From: Pseudoalteromonas lipolytica
GTDB taxonomy: Bacteria > Pseudomonadota > Gammaproteobacteria > Enterobacterales > Alteromonadaceae
Assembly: GCF_001306915.1 (NCBI RefSeq)
Contig: NZ_LJTC01000016.1
Coordinates: forward strand, 27,526 to 91,525
Direction: 5' to 3'
Length of the DNA stretch: 64,000 nt
The notes beneath the pieces were generated by a model, which was given only the letters and a program-made list of their open reading frames with translations, was not told the DNA's origin and did no database searches. Within the stretch, counting starts at the first letter, position 1. Each line of letters begins with the position of its first letter. Of this stretch, positions 1 to 9,065 are shown one piece after another. Position numbers and translations under genes: made by a program.

Positions 1-69
1 TAACTGAGTTTTATCTTAGCTCAATATAATATTCAAGTGTATTGCGGTTAATCTTAACTTAAGTTTAAT

Positions 70-540
70 TTAATCATTTATATCAATATCAGCGAAGATC
101 ATGCCGCGGCGCATGCTTCTTGTTGCTAAGAAAACCTCGCATAGTAAAGATAAAAATCCACATATCAGCAGCGCCATAGCGGCCACAAAGCAGCTAGCAA
201 TTGTCACGCTCAAGTTGATAGATTGAATATGCGATAAAAATAGACACATAACCACAGCACATACTAATAAAGCACTGAGTACACTTAGACTAAATGCAAT
301 ATGGATGCAGCGAGAGCGTTTCAACAGTGCCCTTAGCTCCGTTGTTAATGACTTATTGAAGTCTTCATCGGTACTGACTTTAAGCTTGCGTTCTAACTGC
401 CGCGCTCGATCGGTAATACGCGCCAAGCGGTTGGAAAGCACGCCTAATGTTGCTGCAATACCGGTAATTAAAAAGACGGGTGCAACAGCCGTTTGAATTA
501 CTTTTGCCATGGTAAGAATGTTGATAACTTCTGAATTCAT
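70..540 (-). CDS. DUF2721 family inner-membrane protein
   Basis: A 156-residue membrane protein of unknown function. The N-terminal segment with APVFLITGIAATLGVL followed by NRLARITDRARQLE is the recognisable DUF2721 signature: a membrane helix, then a short charged amphipathic stretch. Two more hydrophobic segments follow at about residues 78-103 and 112-138, giving three predicted membrane helices and a short polar tail. The ATG is preceded by GGAGAGA on the minus strand, a good ribosome binding site. It stands alone, divergent from the large protease gene, with about 220 bases between them. No catalytic residues are evident and I cannot assign a function. Confidence 0.8.
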   Translation of the reverse strand: MNSEVINILTMAKVIQTAVAPVFLITGIAATLGVLSNRLARITDRARQLERKLKVSTDEDFNKSLTTELRALLKRSRCIHIAFSLSVLSALLVCAVVMCLFLSHIQSINLSVTIASCFVAAMALLICGFLSLLCEVFLATRSMRRGMIFADIDIND

Positions 541-763
541 CAGTCTCTCCGCTCATTGTTATATTTTATTTACAGTGGTTTACAATTTAAGTTTGACATT
601 TAACCCATTTAAATCAGTCTGTTACAGTTTCTTTTCGGCAGAGGGATCACTTTGTTGTAACCAAGCTGTTGCTAGTTTGTGTTTTTGAGCTTTATAGTCG
701 TCGAACAATTCTAATATCATTGAATTGAGTAAATACAATAATATAAAACTCATCCGAGGGAAA

Positions 764-3700
764 ATGATGTCTCCAAGTAAAATGAAGCGAACCGCTCTAT
801 CATCGGCTATTGGGTTAGCAATGATGTCTTATGGTGTTACAGCAGCAACACTTGATCTTAACAAGGGCTATGTTCCTGAAATATCTAATGTAAAAAGTTA
901 CTCTCAAGATAAAACAATTAACAATAAAACTCGCTATATTATTCAACTCGAGGATGAACCTCTTGCAACTTATAAAGGCGGAATCATCGGCCTACAGGCT
1001 ACCTCTGCAGAGGTAACTGGGGAGAGTAAGCTAAATCTTTCTTCAAACCAAGCGTTAAAGTACAGCAGTTACTTAAAAGCTAAGCAAAAGAGCGTAGCTC
1101 GTGACGCTGTATCTATAAGTGGTGGAGCTGTTTCTCATACGTTTAGCACTTTATTCAATGGTGTTGTTATTGAGGGCGCTGAAGGTCAAAGAGAAGCTCT
1201 GGCTAGACTACCAGGCGTTAAAAAAGTATTCCTAGACACTGAATATCATACAGTAATGGACGCATCAATTGATGTAATCAAAGGTGTTGAAGCGTGGCAA
1301 GCATTAGGTGGTCAATCTGAAGCTGGTAAAGGTGTTAAGGTTGCGATTATTGACTCAGGTATTCGCCCTGAAAATCCTATGTTTTCAGATGTAGGTTTTA
1401 CGGCTCCAGAGTTCAGTGAAGAAGAAGCTGCTTACTTAGCAACAAATCCTGATTATTGTCGAATGGATGGTGGTGAAGCTGACTTTTGTAATAACAAGTT
1501 AATTGTTGCACGTGCTTTTGGTCCAACTCCTTCTAGTGTTCATCCAGATGAGTATATTGGCTCTCCTTTAGGTTATGATGGTCACGGGACGCACGTAGCT
1601 GGTACTGCGGTTGGTAACCCAATGGAAATCACCTACCAGGGTAACAATGTGTCTATTTCTGGTGTAGCTCCTGCAGCTCAACTGATGGCATATAAAGCAC
1701 TATGGCATACAGCTGATGGTCGCGGCAGTGGTACTACAACCGCGCTTATGTCTGCATTAGAAGCCGCAATTAAAGACGGCGCAGATGTTATTAATAACTC
1801 ATGGGGTGGTGGTGCAGGAGCAAACCCTGCATCAAGTGCTTACAGCGACTTATTTACAGCAGCAGAAGAAGCAGGTGTTGTTGTTGTTACTGCAGCAGGT
1901 AATGATGGTAATGGACCACAAACAATTGGCTGTCCAGGATGTATCGAGTCTGGTTTAACAGTTGCAAATACCCAAACAGGCCGATTTTTTTCGCAGCAAA
2001 TTGAGGTTGATGGCGAAAGCTATTTAAGTATTGAGGGTAGTAATGGCCTATTAAAAGAAACGCTTTCTTTACCGGTTATCTCTGCACAAGTTATCGCACC
2101 AGATAACTTTGAGGGTTGCGAAGAGTTTGCGGAAGGAATTAGTTTTGCTGATTCTGTTGCGTTAATCTCTCGTGGTGCTTGTGCTTTTAGTGTTAAAGCT
2201 GAAAATGCAGCTAAAGCAGGTGCTTCTGCAGTGATTATTCACAATAATGCTGCTGGTGGTGCGATGGGGATGTCTATGGATGATGCTCCAATCCCAGCTT
2301 CAGCTATTAGCCAAGAAGATGGTTTAAGCTTAGTTGAGTTATTGAAAGAAGCAGAAGAGCCTGTTATCGCGACTCTTGATCCAAGTGTGCAAAGAACTAT
2401 CGTAGCTAAGTTCACTGATGCAGTTAATTCTTCGAGTTCACGAGGACCAAACGGTGAACCAAGCTTCCTAAAACCTGATATTGCTGCTCCAGGTACAGAC
2501 ATCCTGTCTGCATACTCTCCAGATGAGGGAAATGGATTAACATTCACGGCAATCTCTGGTACTAGTATGGCTAGCCCTCATGTTGCGGGTGCAGCTGCAC
2601 TTATTAAGCAAGCACACCCAGAATGGGATGCTGTACAGATCAAAACCGCTTTAATGAGTACATCGAAGATGGATGGACTTCATAAAGAAGATCTTGTCAC
2701 TAAAGCAGATGCTTTTGATGTTGGTGCTGGTCGCCTAGATGTACCTAGTGCATTAAATGCGTCGCTTACATTTAGTCACGGTTCTTATGCTGATCCTAGC
2801 TGTCTAAGCGTATGTAGCTTCAAAAATACTGTGCAAAATATGAGTGACACCTCGGGAGAGTGGACAGCTAAAGTAGTTACAGACATGGATGGTGCAGAAA
2901 TCTCTATATCGCCTAGCACTATCACTCTAGAAGCGAATGGTTCTGTGACGACTGGAGAAGATAATACTGAGACACGCACCGATATTGCAGAGTTTAATTT
3001 AGATATTGACTCAACATACAATAGTGTTAAAGGTTGGAATTTTGGTCATGTTGTATGGACGCACTCTGAAACAGGTCAGGTAGCTCACCTTCCATTTGCT
3101 ATATACGATAATGAAGAAACAAATGCGAGTTTCTTCACCGCTAATGTTGATGCTGATTCTTTAAACTCATCAACACCTGCGAAAGTAGGCGTTAAATTTG
3201 CTAATTCTGGCTTTGAAAACGAATTAACCGTTAATGTTAAGCTTGATGAAAATGCAGAGCTACTTAAAGGCACTTCACCTTTAGTGGAAGTTGCACGTGG
3301 AGCCGGTGAAGTAACTGTTAGTGAAGATAATAAAGAACTAACATGGACTGGTAAGTTAGACCCTAAAGTTATGACTCTTTCTGATGATAACTTGTTAGGT
3401 ACGTTCTCTTTAGCAGAAGCTGGAGCAACAGCTGTTGCGTGCCCAAATGGTTGTGATGAATTTACGGTAACCGTTGATGCTGACTTTATCTATGATGGAA
3501 AAGAATATTCAGCATTTACAGTTTCTGATAATGGTTTCGTTGCTGTTGGTAGTGATGTGAACGTCAGTGGTGCGTGGTCTCCGCGTGCATTCCCTAATAC
3601 TCGTACGCCAAATGGTGTTATTGCACCTTTATGGGCCGATTATGACTTAGCGGGTGGTGCAACTGGCGGTGGTGAGCTGTATATAGCAACACTTGAAAGT

Positions 3701-4471
3701 GGTCACATTGTTATTGAGTGGCATGATGTTGAAGAATACGCTAGCACTTCAGGTGATAAGTACACTTTCCAAGTTATTTTGAAAGAAGGTACGGATGAAG
3801 TACGTATTAATTACATAGATGTTCCAGCGTTACCTTCTGCTTATTCGGCTGGCGCTGAATCTGCTGATGGTGGTGTCGGTGTTGCACTAAGTACAGTTCC
3901 AACAGGGACAGCTCTTGGTCAAGGTTATATGGTTGAGCAAACCCAAGGTGGTACAGTTGAAATTCAGTATCAAGCATTTGCGAAAGACCGTAGCAACTAT
4001 ACTTCGGCAGATTCTGTAGTTACTGATGAAGAGCAAACTATCAATATCAATGTATTAGAAAATGATATGGGTGAATCTCGATTCACGTTTGATGGTAAGG
4101 CTGCTTCGGAATTAGATAATGCAGAGTTCCTTGTCCACAAAGGTGTGAAAGTTAAGGGTAGCCTTGAGTCTTCAACAGTTAAAGTTGTTTCTGCACCAAG
4201 CAACGGTACAGCAACAGTGAAAGAAGATGGTACCATAGACTATAAACCTAATGCTCAGTTCGCAGGTGAAGATAGCTTTACTTATACTGTACGTGAGAGC
4301 TCAGGTATGGAATCAGAAGAAACAAGTGTTTCTATTGTTGTAAATGATACAATTGCTGATCCAGCTCCTGTCGTTGAAGAACCGAAGAAAAAATCTTCTT
4401 CAGGTTCACTAGCGTGGTTAACATTACTTGCTGCACCGTTCGCATTCATGCGTCGTCGTAAGCAAAAGTAA
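764..4471 (+). CDS. Secreted S8 (subtilisin-like) serine protease with PA insert and GlyGly-CTERM-like tail
   Basis: An exported subtilisin-family endopeptidase of 1235 residues. A signal peptide (about 1-28) is followed by an inhibitor-I9-like propeptide (about 50-165) and the S8 domain. The catalytic triad is visible: Asp197 in AIIDSG, His274 in GHGTHVAGT and Ser601 in GTSMASPHVAG. A protease-associated (PA) domain is inserted at about 400-520. Beta-rich domains follow, then a cadherin-like Ig repeat at about 1090-1200 (VLEND...DSFTYTV). The end (about 1207-1235) is a Ser/Gly stretch, one hydrophobic helix and RRRKQK, which matches the GlyGly-CTERM sorting signal that rhombosortase removes in type II-secreted proteins. 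The frame is open from a TTG at 725, but ATG 764 (or 767) follows GAGGG at 756-760 and begins the signal peptide, so I chose 764. A role in extracellular protein degradation is inferred. Confidence 0.92.
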   Translation: MMSPSKMKRTALSSAIGLAMMSYGVTAATLDLNKGYVPEISNVKSYSQDKTINNKTRYIIQLEDEPLATYKGGIIGLQATSAEVTGESKLNLSSNQALKYSSYLKAKQKSVARDAVSISGGAVSHTFSTLFNGVVIEGAEGQREALARLPGVKKVFLDTEYHTVMDASIDVIKGVEAWQALGGQSEAGKGVKVAIIDSGIRPENPMFSDVGFTAPEFSEEEAAYLATNPDYCRMDGGEADFCNNKLIVARAFGPTPSSVHPDEYIGSPLGYDGHGTHVAGTAVGNPMEITYQGNNVSISGVAPAAQLMAYKALWHTADGRGSGTTTALMSALEAAIKDGADVINNSWGGGAGANPASSAYSDLFTAAEEAGVVVVTAAGNDGNGPQTIGCPGCIESGLTVANTQTGRFFSQQIEVDGESYLSIEGSNGLLKETLSLPVISAQVIAPDNFEGCEEFAEGISFADSVALISRGACAFSVKAENAAKAGASAVIIHNNAAGGAMGMSMDDAPIPASAISQEDGLSLVELLKEAEEPVIATLDPSVQRTIVAKFTDAVNSSSSRGPNGEPSFLKPDIAAPGTDILSAYSPDEGNGLTFTAISGTSMASPHVAGAAALIKQAHPEWDAVQIKTALMSTSKMDGLHKEDLVTKADAFDVGAGRLDVPSALNASLTFSHGSYADPSCLSVCSFKNTVQNMSDTSGEWTAKVVTDMDGAEISISPSTITLEANGSVTTGEDNTETRTDIAEFNLDIDSTYNSVKGWNFGHVVWTHSETGQVAHLPFAIYDNEETNASFFTANVDADSLNSSTPAKVGVKFANSGFENELTVNVKLDENAELLKGTSPLVEVARGAGEVTVSEDNKELTWTGKLDPKVMTLSDDNLLGTFSLAEAGATAVACPNGCDEFTVTVDADFIYDGKEYSAFTVSDNGFVAVGSDVNVSGAWSPRAFPNTRTPNGVIAPLWADYDLAGGATGGGELYIATLESGHIVIEWHDVEEYASTSGDKYTFQVILKEGTDEVRINYIDVPALPSAYSAGAESADGGVGVALSTVPTGTALGQGYMVEQTQGGTVEIQYQAFAKDRSNYTSADSVVTDEEQTININVLENDMGESRFTFDGKAASELDNAEFLVHKGVKVKGSLESSTVKVVSAPSNGTATVKEDGTIDYKPNAQFAGEDSFTYTVRESSGMESEETSVSIVVNDTIADPAPVVEEPKKKSSSGSLAWLTLLAAPFAFMRRRKQK

Positions 4472-4491
4472 TTATTTGAAAAATAAGTGAT

Positions 4492-4516
4492 AAAAGGGAG
4501 CTTCGGCTCCCTTTTT
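4492..4516 (+). terminator. Rho-independent terminator of the S8 protease gene
   Basis: Stem GGGAGC/GCTCCC with a TTCG tetraloop, an A run before it and five T after it, 21 bases beyond the stop codon. This is a textbook intrinsic terminator; the A and T runs could let it work in both directions. Confidence 0.93.
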
Positions 4517-4601
4517 ACATTGCTTCACAAAGGCTACTTATAAATTCACGGTTAATTACTTATATTAGGGACTTAATAATAAAAATTAATTTAGGATCCC
4601 T

Positions 4602-6785
4602 ATGAAAGTTGGCCACTCACTTTGTCTCGCGGCACTCTCTTTAGCTATTTTAACTGCCTGTAATAAAGCTCCTGATGACTCAAATGAAAAAGATACAATA
4701 AAACAATCGGGTGCAACTGAGTCGATTCAAATAGCAGCTCCCGTTGCTAAAAAAATACCTCATGAAATGACCATTCATGGTGACACACGTATCGATAACT
4801 ACTACTGGATGCGTGATGATGAGCGCAAAGATGCCGCTGTTATTGCTCATTTAAATGCTGAAAATGCGTATGTTGAAAGCAAATTGGCACATACTCAAAC
4901 GCTACAAAACACCCTTTTCGAAGAGCTTAAAGGACGTATTGAAAAGGATGACGATACCGTACCGACAAAAAAAGGGGATTATTATTATTTCTCACAAACG
5001 CGTGGTGATGATGAATATCCGGTTTATGTGCGTAGCCAAGATAGTCAAGGAGAGGGTAAGCAAGTTATTTTAAATGTAAATGAGCTTGCTAAAAATCATG
5101 ATTACTTTGCTGTCACCGGTTTAGCTGTGAGTCCAAATGGCAATTTACTTGCTTACGGTGAAGATACAGTTAGTCGTCGCATTTACACAATTAAAGTTAA
5201 AGATTTAACCACAGGTAAAATGCTCACAGAGAGCCTTGAAGGCACGGAAGGTGATGTCGTGTGGGCTAATGACAACAAAACCTTTTACTACATCAAAAAA
5301 GACCTACAAACGCTGTTAGGCTACCAAGTATATCGCCATACGCTAGGCACCCCGCAAGCCGACGATGAACTCGTTTACGAAGAGAAAAACACCAGTTACT
5401 ACACCGGTATTTACAAGAGTAAAGACCAACAAGAAATCTATATTAGTCATGGCAGCACCAGTGCTTCGGGTGTCTCGGTTATTGATGCAAATGATGTTAA
5501 AGCAATGCCGAAACGTTTTATTGAACGTGAAGCTGGGCTTGAATATGATATTCAAAAATTAGGTGATTGGTATTACATCGTTACCAATTTAAATGCGGTT
5601 AACTTCCAACTGATGAAAGTGCACCGCGATAAGGCTCATGATAAAACCAATTGGCAAACGATTATTGCTGGTCGCGATAAGGTTAAGTTTGAGGGTATTG
5701 AGTTATTTAACAATCACTTGGTTTATGAAGAACGTGAAATGGGGCAAACCCGTATCACTATTCGTGACCTTCGCAACCAACAAGAGCAAATAGTTGCGTT
5801 TAATGATCCAACGTATATGGTTTTTAGCTATGGTAATAGTGAGTTAGATAACCCTAATTTACGTGTTTACTATTCAAGTATGACAACCCCAGGTAGTAGC
5901 TACGATATCAACCTCGAAAGTGGCGAAAAAACACTGCTTAAACAGCGTACAGTATTGGGTGATTTCAACCCGAGCAATTACACATCTGAACGCATATATG
6001 TAACTGCGCGAGATGGTGTTGATGTTCCAGTGAGCCTTGTTTATCGAAAAGATAAGTTTAAAAAAGATGGCTCTAATCCGCTTATGCAATATGGCTATGG
6101 TTCGTATGGTGCGACCATGGATCCAAGCTTTTCTAGTTCACGATTAAGCTTACTCGATCGTGGTTTTGTATTTGCAATTGCACATATCCGTGGCTCGCAG
6201 ATGTTGGGTCGTCCTTGGTACGAAGACGGCAAGTTACTTCATAAACAAAACACCTTTAATGACTTTGTTGATGTGACTAAATCATTGGCTGCTCAAAAAT
6301 ATGCAGATAAAGATAATGTTTTTGCCATGGGTGGCAGTGCGGGTGGCTTACTAATGGGGGCTGTTGTAAATCAAGCGCCTGAACTTTATAAAGGAGTGAT
6401 TGCGGCAGTGCCTTTTGTTGATGTGGTCACGACTATGCTAGATGACAGCTTACCACTAACAACAAATGAGTATGACGAGTGGGGTAACCCGAACGATAAA
6501 GTCTATTACGATTATATGCTGTCGTATTCGCCGTACGACCAAGTTAAGAAACAGGCTTACCCAAATATGTTAGTCACCACCGGCTTGCATGACTCTCAAG
6601 TTCAGTATTTTGAGCCAGCAAAATGGGTTGCTAAGCTGCGTGAATATAAAACCGATGATAACCTATTGCTTTTTAAAACTGACATGGAAGCAGGTCATGG
6701 CGGTGCTTCTGGGCGCTTTAAGAGCTTACAAGACACCGCTTTATATTACGCATTTATGCTAGATTTAGCGGGTATCGAAAAATAA
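4602..6785 (+). CDS. ptrB: S9 prolyl oligopeptidase family lipoprotein (oligopeptidase B-like)
   Basis: A 727-residue serine peptidase of the S9A family, closest in layout to oligopeptidase B, which cuts peptides after basic residues. The N-terminus is a lipoprotein signal with lipobox LTAC (Cys20), so it should be anchored to a membrane and act in the envelope, unlike the cytosolic enterobacterial enzyme. After a linker the family's N-terminal motif appears (HGDTRIDNYYWMRDD), then a beta-propeller to about residue 430, then the hydrolase domain. The triad is Ser579 (GGSAGG), Asp664 (GLHDSQVQ) and His699 (EAGHGG). An AGGA sits 7 bases before ATG. It is monocistronic. The substrate preference is inferred from the family; the exact subfamily is less certain than the fold. 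Confidence 0.88.
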   Translation: MKVGHSLCLAALSLAILTACNKAPDDSNEKDTIKQSGATESIQIAAPVAKKIPHEMTIHGDTRIDNYYWMRDDERKDAAVIAHLNAENAYVESKLAHTQTLQNTLFEELKGRIEKDDDTVPTKKGDYYYFSQTRGDDEYPVYVRSQDSQGEGKQVILNVNELAKNHDYFAVTGLAVSPNGNLLAYGEDTVSRRIYTIKVKDLTTGKMLTESLEGTEGDVVWANDNKTFYYIKKDLQTLLGYQVYRHTLGTPQADDELVYEEKNTSYYTGIYKSKDQQEIYISHGSTSASGVSVIDANDVKAMPKRFIEREAGLEYDIQKLGDWYYIVTNLNAVNFQLMKVHRDKAHDKTNWQTIIAGRDKVKFEGIELFNNHLVYEEREMGQTRITIRDLRNQQEQIVAFNDPTYMVFSYGNSELDNPNLRVYYSSMTTPGSSYDINLESGEKTLLKQRTVLGDFNPSNYTSERIYVTARDGVDVPVSLVYRKDKFKKDGSNPLMQYGYGSYGATMDPSFSSSRLSLLDRGFVFAIAHIRGSQMLGRPWYEDGKLLHKQNTFNDFVDVTKSLAAQKYADKDNVFAMGGSAGGLLMGAVVNQAPELYKGVIAAVPFVDVVTTMLDDSLPLTTNEYDEWGNPNDKVYYDYMLSYSPYDQVKKQAYPNMLVTTGLHDSQVQYFEPAKWVAKLREYKTDDNLLLFKTDMEAGHGGASGRFKSLQDTALYYAFMLDLAGIEK

Positions 6786-6793
6786 TAACAACA

Positions 6794-6821
6794 CAGGCAT
6801 CCGTGATTAAGCGGGTGCCTG
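6794..6821. terminator. Hairpin between convergent genes, possible weak terminator
   Basis: CAGGCATCCG at 6794-6803 can pair with CGGGTGCCTG at 6812-6821 with one G-T wobble. It lies between the S9 peptidase stop and the 3' end of the converging kinase gene and covers the kinase's last codons. There is no long T run on either side, so termination is uncertain; it may instead block 3' exonucleases. Confidence 0.35.
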
Positions 6822-8282
6822 CATTGCTAAATTAAAACGAAACTCACTGCCTTTTCCTAAGGTACTGCTGACGTTTATTTCACTATCCATTAGGGTGAGC
6901 AATTGCTTGCAAATAGCCAGTCCTAAGCCTGTTGAGCCTCGTTTTATGCTATTACGGGCCTGATAATGAGGTTCAAAAATAGCATTGAGTTCATCCTCAT
7001 GAATACCAACCCCAGTATCAGATACTGCCACGTATAACTGATCACTTTGTTGGCTAACCTTGACGGCAATTTCACCGCCACTTGGGGTGTGTCGAATAGC
7101 ATTCTCAATTAAGTTTGTTAGTACCCGCTCTAATTTTGCAATGTCTGCCGTCACGGTAAAGTCGCAAATTTCTGGGATAACCCTGAGTGAAATTCCTGCG
7201 GATTGTGCAGTGAGTGCAAGCTTTGCCACGCAATCATAAATCAACTCGCCTAAATTAAAGGTCTCTGATTGAATTTTTACTTGGCCGCACTCTAAATTAG
7301 CAAGCTCAAAAATTTGTTCGATCAGATGTTTTAATTGCTGGCAGTTATCCATTGCAAGGTTGAGGTAATGACGTTGCTCAGGCTCGTTTAAGTGGCTATC
7401 CGGTTTATTGATCACCTCAAGAAAGCCGTGCAGTGAAGATAGCGGCGTACGTAAATCATGTGATAAATGCGTAAGTAACTCACGGCGTTGTTTATCGGCT
7501 TGCTGTAATGACTGAAACTGCTCATCAATACGTGCGAGCATGGCATTGACGCCTTTGCTTAAATTGCCAATTTCATCATCAGAAGTGTAGCTAGAGTCCA
7601 ATGACATTTTGGTTAGGCTGTAGTTAGCCGCTTCTATTTTATTAAGCTCTTTATTGAGTTTTTTGAGCGGTAAGGTGAAAAAACGAAATAACAGCAACAT
7701 CGCAATAAAGAGAGCGAGTAAGGCAGCTATAAACCACATGGCAGCAAGCCAAAGGTTATCATTGGCTTTAATGTTTTTAAGGGTGGTATCGTAAGCTTGC
7801 CCGCCAATAATTACGTATAGATAGCCTTGCAGCTGTTGCTGATTATAAACTGGCGCGGTCGAAAATATTTTTACGCCATCGTTGCTACGCGGATCATCAC
7901 CATAAATCGGCGTGGCAGTGGGGTTGTCAAGTAGCTGCTGTATTGGGCTTAAGTTTATTTGTTTCCTTACGACTTGCCCCGGTTTGGCTGAATAAGTCAG
8001 TAAATGACCTTCTGGGTCTACAAAATAAAACTCAAAAGCCGGACCAAGTATCATCAGCGTGTGAAATAAGTTTTCTAGTGCATCATAGTCATACACACCT
8101 TGCTGGATCAGTGGGTTATCATGCACTAAATGTTCGGCTAATTGAAGGTGCAAGTTTTGCTGAGCATGGTGTACAGAGCTTTGCTCTAGCTGCTTACTCC
8201 AATTTAAAACCAGTGCACACAACAGGCTAAAAATAAGCACCAATGACCAAGCCAATTTTTGATAAAGCGTCATTGATTTCAT
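6807..8282 (-). CDS. Two-component sensor histidine kinase
   Basis: A 491-residue membrane sensor kinase. One membrane helix lies at about residues 8-28, a periplasmic sensor region of roughly 150 residues follows, and a second helix lies at about 180-202. Then come a HAMP linker, a HisKA dimerisation domain with phosphorylatable His275 (LSHDLRTPL) and a HATPase_c domain with N box (NLIENAIRH), G1 box (DTGVGI) and G2 box (GSTGLGLAI). Its ATG touches the stop codon of the response regulator (TAATG), so the two are translationally coupled and surely partners. The signal is unknown. The operon also encodes two exported spondin-domain proteins, suggesting an envelope or surface stimulus (inference). 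Confidence 0.93.
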   Translation of the reverse strand: MKSMTLYQKLAWSLVLIFSLLCALVLNWSKQLEQSSVHHAQQNLHLQLAEHLVHDNPLIQQGVYDYDALENLFHTLMILGPAFEFYFVDPEGHLLTYSAKPGQVVRKQINLSPIQQLLDNPTATPIYGDDPRSNDGVKIFSTAPVYNQQQLQGYLYVIIGGQAYDTTLKNIKANDNLWLAAMWFIAALLALFIAMLLLFRFFTLPLKKLNKELNKIEAANYSLTKMSLDSSYTSDDEIGNLSKGVNAMLARIDEQFQSLQQADKQRRELLTHLSHDLRTPLSSLHGFLEVINKPDSHLNEPEQRHYLNLAMDNCQQLKHLIEQIFELANLECGQVKIQSETFNLGELIYDCVAKLALTAQSAGISLRVIPEICDFTVTADIAKLERVLTNLIENAIRHTPSGGEIAVKVSQQSDQLYVAVSDTGVGIHEDELNAIFEPHYQARNSIKRGSTGLGLAICKQLLTLMDSEINVSSTLGKGSEFRFNLAMQAPA

Positions 8283-9007
8283 TAGTTTACACTCAATTGG
8301 CTAGGGTTTAATTTATAGCCTACGCCCCAGACTGTTTCGATAAAGGTTGCTGGATGATACTGCTCAAACTTACTGCGTAAACGGTTTATATGGGAATTGA
8401 CCGTATGCTCGTAGCCGCTGTGTTGGTAACCCCACACTTGGTCTAGTAACTGTTGGCGGCTAAAAACATGGTTTGGGTGTTTAGCAAAATAGACTAGTAA
8501 ATCGAATTCGGTGGCGGTTAAGTTAATTGCTTGGTCAGCTAAAAATGCTTGGTGGCTGGCAAATTCAATATGGAGTTCACCAAGTTGAATGACTGCTTGA
8601 GCGCTATCTTCATGATGTGATTGGGCTGCCATAAGTTGTGACCTATGCCGTAATTGTGTTTTTATTCGTGCTTGTAACTCTCTGGCGAAGAACGGCTTGC
8701 AAATGTAATCATCAGCGCCCATTTCCAGGCCAATCACTCTGTCCATATCGCTACTGAGTGCAGTTAGTAAAATAACGGCAATGCTTGGGTAGTGCTCTTT
8801 AATTTTGCGGCATAAGCTCAAGCCATCCATTTGTGGTAGATTGATATCGAGTAGCACCAAGCCGTAACTTGAGCTGGCAAGCTTCTTTATTGCAGCTTCA
8901 GCGCTCGAGGCTTCATCAATATGTAGGTTTAGGCAGTGTAATTGTGTGCTGATAAGTTGGCGTATTGCTCTATCATCTTCGACGATTAATAATTTTTCTT
9001 GGCGCAT
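8282..9007 (-). CDS. OmpR/PhoB-family response regulator
   Basis: A 241-residue DNA-binding response regulator. The receiver domain (about 4-120) has the acidic pair Asp11/Asp12, phospho-acceptor Asp54 (LVLLDINLPQMDG) and the conserved Lys in CKPF. The C-terminal winged helix (about 145-235) has the family pattern TATEFDLLVYFAKHPN...VFSRQQLLDQVWG and ends with the usual WGVGYKL. It is the third gene of a four-gene minus-strand operon after the two spondin-domain genes, 58 bases beyond the second, and overlaps the start of its kinase. Its Shine-Dalgarno GGAG lies inside an imperfect hairpin, so translation may be lower than that of the genes upstream. Confidence 0.94.
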   Translation of the reverse strand: MRQEKLLIVEDDRAIRQLISTQLHCLNLHIDEASSAEAAIKKLASSSYGLVLLDINLPQMDGLSLCRKIKEHYPSIAVILLTALSSDMDRVIGLEMGADDYICKPFFARELQARIKTQLRHRSQLMAAQSHHEDSAQAVIQLGELHIEFASHQAFLADQAINLTATEFDLLVYFAKHPNHVFSRQQLLDQVWGYQHSGYEHTVNSHINRLRSKFEQYHPATFIETVWGVGYKLNPSQLSVN

Positions 9008-9011
9008 GGCT

Positions 9012-9059
9012 CACTCCAAATCACAGAGGCACATCCTTATGGCCTCGGTGTAAGGAGTG
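9012..9059 (-). promoter_or_regulatory. RNA hairpin masking the response regulator ribosome binding site
   Basis: Read on the minus strand, CACTCC just after the spondin lipoprotein stop pairs with GGAGTG just before the regulator ATG. Inside this, CACCGAGGC pairs with GCCTCTGTG with one mismatch, leaving an 11-base loop. The GGAG at 9014-9017, six bases from the start codon, is the regulator's only good Shine-Dalgarno sequence and is fully within the outer stem. The structure is visible in the sequence; an effect on translation or mRNA stability is inferred. Confidence 0.5.
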
Positions 9060-9065
9060 CGATTA

